In this document: one piece after another, positions 52,187 to 60,000 of the stretch | Layout of the letters: each line of letters starts with the position of its first letter | Position numbering within the stretch: the first letter of the stretch is position 1 | Source of the DNA: Treponema sp. | Lineage (GTDB): Bacteria > Spirochaetota > Spirochaetia > Treponematales > Treponemataceae | NCBI GenBank assembly: GCA_024682655.1 | Contig: JAIKYZ010000109.1 | Location: 1-64,000 of the forward strand | Length of the DNA: 64,000 nt | Direction of reading: 5' to 3' | Translations under genes and position numbers: made by a program | Notes under the pieces: model-generated | Told to the model about the DNA's origin: nothing | What the model saw: the letters and a program-made list of their open reading frames with translations, nothing else | Database searches by the model: none

Positions 52187-52651
52187 ATGACAAACACTAC
52201 ACTTTGCTATATAGAAAAAGACGGAAAATATTTAATGCTCCACCGGGTTAAAAAAATCAATGACCTGAATAAAGATAAGTGGATTGGAATTGGCGGTAAA
52301 CTGGAAAATTGCGAAAGTCCCCAGGATTGTATTCGCCGGGAAGTAAAAGAAGAAAGTGGCCTTGAACTTGGTAAAATTGAATACCGGGGGTTTGTTACCT
52401 TTGTTGATATGAGCCAGGAAGATAATCCCTATACAGAATATATGCATTTATTCTGGACCGATGATTTTAAGGGCCAGCTTAAAGTTTGTGATGAAGGGGA
52501 TTTGGAATGGGTTTTAAAATCTAAAATGAATGATTTACCCCACTGGAAAGGCGATGAAATCTTTTTAGACCTTATAGACAAAAAGGCCCCATTTTTTAGC
52601 CTTAAATTAGTCTATAAAAACGGGGTCTTATTAGAATCTATCTTAAATTAG
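52187..52651 (+). CDS. Nudix hydrolase, MutT-like
   Basis: 154 residues. The Nudix box starts at GGKLENCES and ends REVKEESGL, with the full glutamate set. It resembles 8-oxo-dGTP diphosphatases of the YtkD/MutT type (TLCYIEKDGKYLMLHRVKKI at the N-terminus). TATAAT (52170-52175) lies 11 nt before the ATG, giving a leader of about 5 nt with no ribosome-binding site. Its start is only 19 bp from the divergent rlpA-like start, so the two promoters overlap. Confidence 0.92.
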   Translation: MTNTTLCYIEKDGKYLMLHRVKKINDLNKDKWIGIGGKLENCESPQDCIRREVKEESGLELGKIEYRGFVTFVDMSQEDNPYTEYMHLFWTDDFKGQLKVCDEGDLEWVLKSKMNDLPHWKGDEIFLDLIDKKAPFFSLKLVYKNGVLLESILN

Positions 52652-52652
52652 A

Positions 52653-54740
52653 TTAAAATCTTTCGGCCTTTTTAATAAAAGCTTTTGCGTTACTTTTATT
52701 TGCGCTACGGCTGGAAGTTCTTTCGCTCTGGGTATGAACATTTGGACGGTTGCCTTTTGAACGGCCTTCCATACGTTTTTCTCTTCTTCCATTATTTGTC
52801 CGGCTGTCACGGTCTTTACGGCTTCTTTCTCCGCGTTTTTCTGAAGAATCCCTGTCCCGGCCCGAAGATCTTGAGCCTTTTCTTGAACCTCTGCCTTCTT
52901 CTTTCATGTCAAAGTGCATATGAGGCAGTCTCTTATCATTTTTAGACATTTCAACCGCTTTTTTTGCCGAAGCCACAGGCAGGTTTACCAGAGAAAATTG
53001 CTGGGCTACATCAATCTGATCTACAAGTCGGCCAGGAATATGGAGCATATTACTAAAATAGTCTGCAATTTCGCGGGCCCTGTAACCATCTTTTTTACCA
53101 AGAGAAATAAAGACTCTCATCTGGTCACCCTTTGGAGCAAAATCTTTAGTCTGGCTGATTTTTCCGTAGTGTTTTGAACTTAATTTATCGCCATAAAGAA
53201 TTGAAAGTACGCCTGCCAAAACTTCTTCGGCCTTTTGATTTTGAATAAGGTCCTGGGCAAGTTCTACAAATTTCTTGTTGAGTAATTTTGGATTTACCTT
53301 AGGTCCCTTTTCTTCCTGAAGGTTTTCTTCACTTGTATTTTCCGATGTATTTTCTGAGCTTTCGATTACTTCTGCTTCTAATTCATTTTCTGCCAGCTCT
53401 TCTGAAATTTCTTCTGCTTTATTTTCGCTGCCTTCAAAAAGTTTTGCTTTTAATTCTTCAATAAGTCTTTTTTCTTTGATTGCAAGAACTTCATTTACAG
53501 ATGGAATTTTTTCTTCTTTCATCTGACCCTTGCTGGCTTTTGAAACGGCTCTTTGTAAGAAAGTTAATTTTCTTCTTTCTTCAGGTCTTACAAAAGTAAC
53601 GGCAATTCCTTCTGCTCCTGCTCTACCGGTACGTCCAATTCGGTGAACGTAAGTGGCGGCATCAAATGGAAGAGAGTAGTTTACAACATGGCTTATTCCA
53701 GAAATATCAATTCCACGGGCTGCTACATCGGTTGCTACAAGTATTCTTGTTTTTTTAGATCTAAAGCGTTCCAGAACTTTTTCACGTTGATTTTGCATAA
53801 TATCTCCGTGAAGGGCTGCGGCTTCATAGCCTTTTAAATCAAGAAGTCTAGTAACATTATCTGCATCCATTTTTGTCATTGTAAAAACAAGTCCGTAAAA
53901 ATCTGGAGACATATCAATTAAGCGTACAAGGGCTTCAATTTTTTCGTTTTCTCTAACAACCCAGAATTTCTGGTCAATTGCAAGAGCCTGGTCTACAACT
54001 TTTTCTTCTTCAATAATGTCATATTCACCCATAAAATCAGCGGCGATTTTTAAAATTGGGGCTGGCATTGTTGCAGAAAATAAAAGAATTCTTGCCTCTG
54101 GATTGGCCTGGGCAAATATTTCCCGGATATCGTCAATAAAGCCCATATCCAGCATTTCATCGCCTTCATCAAGAATAAAATATTTAATTTTACTTAAGTC
54201 TAAAGTTTTCTTTTCCAGGTGATCTTTTATACGGCCAGGGGTTCCAACTACAATTTCGCAACCCCTCTTAAGCTCTTTAATTTGAGTTGAGTAAGAAGCT
54301 CCACCGTAGAGCACGCAGGTTCTTGGAATGCCATTACTTGAAAAAGACTGCATTTCTGTACAAGTCTGCATTGCAAGTTCTCGGGTTGGCTCAAGAATAA
54401 GGGCCTGAACATTACTTGCTTTTTCTTTGATTGATTGAATAATTGGAAGTCCAAAGGCTGCAGTTTTACCTGTACCGGTTCTTGCTCTGGCAATAAGATT
54501 TGTATCGCCATCTAATAATCTTGGAATTGCTAATACCTGGATTGGAGAAGGAAGTTTAAATCCCTTTCTTTCTACGGCTGCTAAAGTGTATTCATCAAGG
54601 CCTAAATCTTCAAAAGAAACTTCAGCATCTTCATTTTCTGTGTTTTCATCTTGAATTGCTTCGTTTTCGTTTAATTCGCTTGGGAGGACAGAATTATCCT
54701 CTGCAGGGACACTTACCCCTGTTAATTCTTCGTGTTTCAT
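52653..54740 (-). CDS. DEAD-box RNA helicase, DeaD/CsdA-like, with a DEGD motif
   Basis: 695 residues. Acidic N-terminal extension, then the helicase core: Q motif region VSFEDLGLDEYTLAAVERKG, motif I ARTGTGKT (86-93), PTREL, motif II D191-E-G-D194 (glycine for alanine; codon GGC), SAT in FSATMP, and HRIGRTGRAG. The C-terminal part has a DbpA-type RNA-binding domain (RVFISLGKKDGYRAREIADY) and an Arg/Ser/Gly-rich basic tail. It probably remodels RNA in ribosome assembly or at low temperature. The 5' leader (54741-54860) can fold a CATCACA/TGTGATG hairpin. Confidence 0.93.
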   Translation of the reverse strand: MKHEELTGVSVPAEDNSVLPSELNENEAIQDENTENEDAEVSFEDLGLDEYTLAAVERKGFKLPSPIQVLAIPRLLDGDTNLIARARTGTGKTAAFGLPIIQSIKEKASNVQALILEPTRELAMQTCTEMQSFSSNGIPRTCVLYGGASYSTQIKELKRGCEIVVGTPGRIKDHLEKKTLDLSKIKYFILDEGDEMLDMGFIDDIREIFAQANPEARILLFSATMPAPILKIAADFMGEYDIIEEEKVVDQALAIDQKFWVVRENEKIEALVRLIDMSPDFYGLVFTMTKMDADNVTRLLDLKGYEAAALHGDIMQNQREKVLERFRSKKTRILVATDVAARGIDISGISHVVNYSLPFDAATYVHRIGRTGRAGAEGIAVTFVRPEERRKLTFLQRAVSKASKGQMKEEKIPSVNEVLAIKEKRLIEELKAKLFEGSENKAEEISEELAENELEAEVIESSENTSENTSEENLQEEKGPKVNPKLLNKKFVELAQDLIQNQKAEEVLAGVLSILYGDKLSSKHYGKISQTKDFAPKGDQMRVFISLGKKDGYRAREIADYFSNMLHIPGRLVDQIDVAQQFSLVNLPVASAKKAVEMSKNDKRLPHMHFDMKEEGRGSRKGSRSSGRDRDSSEKRGERSRKDRDSRTNNGRREKRMEGRSKGNRPNVHTQSERTSSRSANKSNAKAFIKKAERF

Positions 54741-54949
54741 AAATAACCTCTGTTTTCTTTAATCCACCGAAAGCAAAGTTTATTTATAAATCCAAAAAAT
54801 TAATCCTTAAACCTTAGCCTTCGCATCACACTCTTGTGATGGCCTTTAATATAGTTGAAATTGTTTATATTTGCAAGCAAACATTTGAAAATATCGCAAA
54901 TATTACTATTTATTCTGGTAATTTATAATAGATAATTAAATCTTCAAAA

Positions 54950-54978
54950 TTGAATAAAGCTGATTTTTGTGCTATAAT
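54950..54978 (+). promoter_or_regulatory. Promoter of the CdnL-like gene, giving a near-leaderless mRNA
   Basis: TTGAAT (54950-54955), spacer of exactly 17 bp, TATAAT (54973-54978). Predicted start at about 54985, 4 nt before the ATG at 54989. No Shine-Dalgarno sequence. Confidence 0.8.
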
Positions 54979-54988
54979 ATTCAAATCT

Positions 54989-55660
54989 ATGGATACAAAG
55001 TTTAAAGTTGACCAGAAGGTCGTTTACCCAAGTCAGGGTGTTGGAAAAATTGTTGAAGTTTTTGAGAGATCTTTCAAAGATACTGTGACTCCATATTATA
55101 AGATTTACATTGAAGCTTCAGATATGATGGTTATGGTACCAGTTGATAATGCTGAATCTTTAGGCATTCGTCAGACTGTTGATGCAGAAGAAGCTCAACA
55201 GGCTTTAAATTTACTTTCTGAAGAATGTGAACCTATTACTTCTGACTGGAAATTGCGTTATCAGATGAATCTTGATTTACTTAAAAAAGGTACCATTAAA
55301 GATATCGCTACAATCGTTAGATGTTTGTATAACAGAAGTAAAGTAAAAGAGTTGCCTATTCAGGAAAGAAAACTTTATGATTCGGCTAAAAAACTTCTTA
55401 TTGATGAAATCTCAATCGCTCTTGAAAAATCAGAAAAAGAAATAGAAAGTGAAATTCATACAAAACTTGAGCCACCTGGATTAGCACCAAAAATCAAACA
55501 CCTTCAGAATCTTGACGAAGATGAAGATGATGATTTAATGGATGATATGAAAAAATCAGATGATTCAGACGACTCGGATGATTCGGACGATCAGGATGAT
55601 TCAAATTCATCAGACGATATGGATTCTGATGATGATTTTGGTGATGACGAAGAATTCTAA
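54989..55660 (+). CDS. CarD/CdnL-like RNA polymerase-binding regulator with an acidic tail
   Basis: About 223 residues. The first 70 residues are a CarD_CdnL/TRCF domain (FKVDQKVVYPSQGVGKIVEV), which binds the RNA polymerase beta subunit; the next 90 are helical (GTIKDIATIVRCLYNRSK), as in CdnL. These proteins stabilise the open promoter complex, often at rRNA genes. The last 45 residues are an extreme Asp/Ser/Glu run that family members usually lack. The reading frame can be extended to 54950, but that TTG is the -35 box, so the ATG at 54989 is the start. The next gene, ispD, follows 24 bp later. Confidence 0.92.
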   Translation: MDTKFKVDQKVVYPSQGVGKIVEVFERSFKDTVTPYYKIYIEASDMMVMVPVDNAESLGIRQTVDAEEAQQALNLLSEECEPITSDWKLRYQMNLDLLKKGTIKDIATIVRCLYNRSKVKELPIQERKLYDSAKKLLIDEISIALEKSEKEIESEIHTKLEPPGLAPKIKHLQNLDEDEDDDLMDDMKKSDDSDDSDDSDDQDDSNSSDDMDSDDDFGDDEEF

Positions 55661-55684
55661 TTTATCTGATCCTTATTAAGTAAG

Positions 55685-56407
55685 ATGACAAATATTACTG
55701 TAATAATTACCGCTGCCGGTTCTTCAAGTAGGATCGGTAATGGTATAAAAAAAGAATATTTACCTTTCAAAAATGGCACAGTTCTAAGTAGCTGTGCTAA
55801 AACTTTTTTTAAAGCCCTGGAAGAAGGTCCTCAAAATTACAATTTTTTAAATCTTATAATAACTTGTCCACCGGGCCAGCTTATTAAATGTCAGGAACTT
55901 TTATTTTCGGACGGGGAATTTCTAGAATTATTACAAGCCGACATAAGAAGCCCTGATTTTTTTAAAATTGTAGAAGGCGGGGCTTCCAGACAGGAATCAG
56001 TTTATAAGGCTTTGAAAGCAGTAAAAGATTCTACCCAAATAGTTTTAATTCATGACGGAGCCAGACCCTTTGTAAGTCAGGAAATCATTCAAAAGGGAAT
56101 AGAAACTGCCCTTACTTATGGCGCCAGCGTTCCTGCAATTACCCCAATAGATACCCAAAAAGAAATTGACCAAAAAGGTTTTATAAGCCGTCATCTTTGC
56201 CGAAATCAACTTGCTTCTGTACAAACTCCTCAAAATTTTACTTTTGAATCTTTGTTACAGGCTTATACCAAGGCAATGAAGAGTAAGCAAACTTATACAG
56301 ATGATACAGAAATATGGGGACAATATTGTGGCCCTGTAAAAACCTATCAGGGTAGTCCGGAAAATATAAAAATAACTTATCCTCAGGATTTGGAAAAATT
56401 AAATTAA
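55685..56407 (+). CDS. ispD: 2-C-methyl-D-erythritol 4-phosphate cytidylyltransferase
   Basis: 240 residues; third step of the non-mevalonate isoprenoid pathway. The nucleotide-binding start ITAAGSSSRIGNGIKKEYLP has the conserved arginine and lysine; VLIHDGARPFV is the second signature. It lies downstream of the CdnL-like gene, a pairing also seen in other bacteria, and upstream of ispF, with repeat copy D between them. Confidence 0.95.
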   Translation: MTNITVIITAAGSSSRIGNGIKKEYLPFKNGTVLSSCAKTFFKALEEGPQNYNFLNLIITCPPGQLIKCQELLFSDGEFLELLQADIRSPDFFKIVEGGASRQESVYKALKAVKDSTQIVLIHDGARPFVSQEIIQKGIETALTYGASVPAITPIDTQKEIDQKGFISRHLCRNQLASVQTPQNFTFESLLQAYTKAMKSKQTYTDDTEIWGQYCGPVKTYQGSPENIKITYPQDLEKLN

Positions 56408-56408
56408 G

Positions 56409-56532
56409 GTTTAAATTGAATGTCTAAAATATCGCCATTCAATTTAACTTAGAGTTTCTTGCGAAACTCTTATATTGCCAATCAAATATCCTCGGTTGTT
56501 GAAACAACCTCCGGTATTTGATTTTAAGGAAG
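56409..56532 (+). repeat. Dispersed 124-bp three-hairpin element, copy D
   Basis: Starts 2 bp after the ispD stop codon and ends 8 bp before the ispF ATG. It fills the whole intergenic space. Same length as the other copies; changes include GAATGTC for GAATGGC in hairpin 1 and CCTCCGG for CCTGCGG near hairpin 3. Its AAGGAAG is the ribosome-binding site of ispF. Confidence 0.93.
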
Positions 56533-56540
56533 GAAAAATT

Positions 56541-57017
56541 ATGATAAGAGTTGGTCTTGGATATGATTTACACAGATTAGTAGATGGTAGAAAGCTGCTT
56601 TTAGGTGGAGTGGAGATTCCTTTTGAAAAGGGCGAAGACGGTCATTCCGATGGAGACTTACTTTTACACGCTATAACCGATGCTCTTTTGGGGGCCAGTG
56701 GCCTTGGCGATATTGGCTCTTATTTTCCCCCAGAAGAAGCAAAATGGAAGGATGCCGATTCTGCTTTTTTATTAAAAACAGTACTAAAAGATATTTACAA
56801 GGCTGGCTGGAAGATTGAAAACCTGGACTGCGTTGTAAAACTTGAAAAACCAAAATTTATTCCTTTCCGTCAGCAGGTTATTAATTCTATTGCTTCTATA
56901 CTTGAAATTAATCCTGACCAGGTCTTTGTTAAAGCAAAAACGGGAGAGAAAATCCCTCCCGTTGGTACAAGTCAGGCTTTAGAAGCCTATGTTGTTTGCC
57001 TTCTATCTAAAGACTAA
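56541..57017 (+). CDS. ispF: 2-C-methyl-D-erythritol 2,4-cyclodiphosphate synthase
   Basis: 158 residues; forms the cyclic diphosphate in the non-mevalonate pathway. GLGYDLHRL and GHSDGDLLLHAITDALLGA carry the zinc ligands; GEKIPPVGTSQALEAYVVC closes the protein. An in-frame TTG at 56475 would add 22 residues encoded by repeat copy D and is rejected. Its 3' end contains a hairpin that may end transcription from the opposite strand (56936-56962). Confidence 0.95.
   Translation: MIRVGLGYDLHRLVDGRKLLLGGVEIPFEKGEDGHSDGDLLLHAITDALLGASGLGDIGSYFPPEEAKWKDADSAFLLKTVLKDIYKAGWKIENLDCVVKLEKPKFIPFRQQVINSIASILEINPDQVFVKAKTGEKIPPVGTSQALEAYVVCLLSKD
56936..56962 (-). terminator. Possible terminator of the coiled-coil gene, inside ispF
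   Basis: ACGGGAG (56940-56946) pairs with CTCCCGT (56956-56962); on the minus strand the stem is followed by five T (56940-56936). It lies about 75 bp past the stop codon of the coiled-coil gene. The two genes converge with only 16 bp between them. Confidence 0.5.
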
Positions 57018-57033
57018 AGACCTTTACTTTTGA

Positions 57034-60000
57034 TTAATCTGGGAAGGTATCCAGTAATAATTCAATTTCATTTTCTGTTCTGTGGAATCTTTCAGAAAGT
57101 TCTTTAATTGTCCAGCCGTCTCTTTTAAGACCTCTTATAGATTCTTTTTCGCTTGGAGAAATTGAAGAATTATCGTATGGCCCAATCTTATCTTTTTCAT
57201 CAATCATCTTAAGGGTATTGAACTTTACGTTAACTCTCTTTTCTAATTCCTGAAGACTAATTGAAGCCTTTGTAATTCCGTTTTTAGCAGAATTCATTTC
57301 ATCAATTTTGTGCTGGGTTTCTGTTACTAAAGAAGATAAATCTTTAAGTCTGCCGATTGCTTCTGTAATTTTTGGTCCGTCATTAATAATCTTGTCGATG
57401 TTATTCTGGGTTTCTTTAATTTCCTGAGGTAAAGAAACAATCTGACGGTTACAATCTTTAATCATCTGTTCCAGTTCCTGAATCTTGGCAAAAGAAGTAT
57501 CTACATCTTTAGAAACTCTGTCTATAACTTCGCTTTTCTTGTCCAATCTTTCAAACTGGCCCGAAACCTGTACAAGTCTGTCGGTATAATCTTTTACAGT
57601 AACCTGCATTGAAGTAAGGTCATCATTAGTTGTAGTTAAAGTCTGCATTCTGCTGTCGATTGTGTTTGAAAGGGCAAAAAGTTTACCAAACTGCTGTTCA
57701 AGGTTTGTAACACGATTCTTTTGATTTTCGATTACGCTGATTTGTTCTTCAACCTGATCGTTAATCTTTTTCATAGAAAGGTACTGGTTGTTAATTCTGT
57801 TTGCAGTTGTGTCAAATTCTTCCAGTTTTGCAAAAGTTTCGTTCAAAGACTGGAAATTATTTTCCAACTGTTTACGCATCTGTTCTGCTTTTTCGTAAAC
57901 CTGCATATTAGTTTTTACAGCCTGAATTTCTTTTGTAATATCGTTTATTGAATGCTGAAGGTCATTTGTTTCGTTCTGCATTTTCATAATCATATTAGAC
58001 TGGCTAATTCTGTTATTTTCTGCGGCTTCGGTAATTTCCTTCTTTATAGTTTCAATAGACTGATTTGCATTTTCATTTTGTTCATCTATGCGTTCTTTTG
58101 TAGCTTCAAGCATTTGGTTGTACATAGACTGAAGTTTTGCAATGATTGACTGAGAATGATTTTTGTAATCTTCAAGGGAGCCCTGAGTTTTTTCTTCCAA
58201 CTCTGCAATTTTGTCATTAAGAAGATTATGCTGTTCCTGAACTGATTTTTCATATTCATTCATATTTTTCAAAAGACTCTGGCCAACTTCATTGATTTTG
58301 TTTTCGGAATTGGCCTTAATAGAATCCATCTGTTCATTGTAAATTGAACTTGTGTCATCAAATTGATTTTTAAGCTGCTGTTTCCAGATATTAAATTCTG
58401 AAAGGGCTGCATCAATTGCCGAAGCGGAAGTGTCCTGGCGGGTTTTTACTGCTTCTTCGAATTTATTAACATCTTCGAGTAATTGATTTTCTACCTTAGA
58501 AAGACTTTCCTGAACCTGTCTTGAATTTGCTTCTAACTGCTTTTTAAGTTCACTTTCCGAAATAGAAGAAATCTTATCGATTGAGTTATTAGTTTCTGTT
58601 CTAAATCTTGTAAGACTTTCTTTAATATCTGCCAGAGAATCTTCTAATTCATTTTTAGAATCTTCCAAAGACTTAGAAACTCTTGCGTATTGTTCGTTAG
58701 ATTTTTCGGTCATTGTAGAAATATTTGTCTTGAGTTCAGAAAGGTAAGATTCTTCCAGTTCTTTTCTTGAATTTTCGTAATTCTGGGCAAGGCTTGAAAT
58801 CTTCTGGTCAAAATTACGTTTCCATTCATCAAGTTGACTTTCCACCTGATTATTTTTTGTAGAAAGGTTCTTTTCGAAGTTTGATTCGAATTCCTGGAGT
58901 TTAGCGCTCATATTTCCTGTTGCAGAATCTTTGAGGGCATCCAGAGAAGAATTAATTTCGTTGATTTTATTTTCAACTGCATTTGCATCTTCTTTAATTC
59001 TGTTAGAGAAATCTTCGTGTTTTTCTTTCTGAAGGTTGGTGAAGTTATCAAAAGAAGTTAAAACTCTGTTCTGAACTTCGGCCATTGCACTCTTTAAAGA
59101 TTTTTCCAAAGTATCAATGTCTGACTGAGAAATTGAAAGTTTAGACAGTTTATATTCAATGTCTTTTTTGTACTGATTCAACTGTTCATCAACTTCTTCA
59201 AGAATATTCAAATGTTTAACTTCGCTTTCGTTTACAGCCTTACGAACTGAATCTGTAATGATTTTTGAAAGTCCGTTGAGTTTGATATTTGTTTCGTTCT
59301 GGAAATTTTCAATATTTGAATTAACTTCTGTAATTTTTCTTTCCAGATCAGGTTTTAATTCTTCTGTTCTCTTTACAGCTGCATCGCATTGGTTTTGAAT
59401 CTTTTCAAGAGATTCTTCTGCTGACTGAACAGATTTATTTGTCTGGTTGATAACATTTGTAAGGGTAGAAGAAAGAGAATCCTGCATATCTGTGATATTG
59501 CTTCTTAATTCCTGGTTTCTTTCGTTGTAATCTTTCATGTTGTTATCAATTTCATCGCGCAGACTTTCGATTTTGTTATTAAAATCTTTTTCCAAAACTC
59601 CAACTTCTTCCAGTTTGTTTGAGAAAGTATTTGTAAAGGCAGAAAGTCTTGTCTGGTAATCCTGGGAGATTTCTTTATAATCATCCTCTGATTTAGCCTT
59701 AATTGCTGAGATTTTGTTTTCGATATCGGCGGCAATTTTACTCAGGGTACTTTCGCGGTCACTTACCATCTTAGAAAGTTCTTCTGAATTTTCTTTTACG
59801 ATCTTATCGAATTCAGCTCTTATTGAAGCTTCAATTTCATCGTAATTTTCTTTGTTCTTAGAAATAATTTCCTGAAGTCTTTCTGAATAATTGTTCTGGA
59901 ATTCTCTTAATCTCTGGTCATTGTTGTTAGAGATTTCATCGAATCTTGAGTTTGTAATCTGATCCAGCTGATCAAGTTTTTCGCTTGTAGAGGCTGTAAG

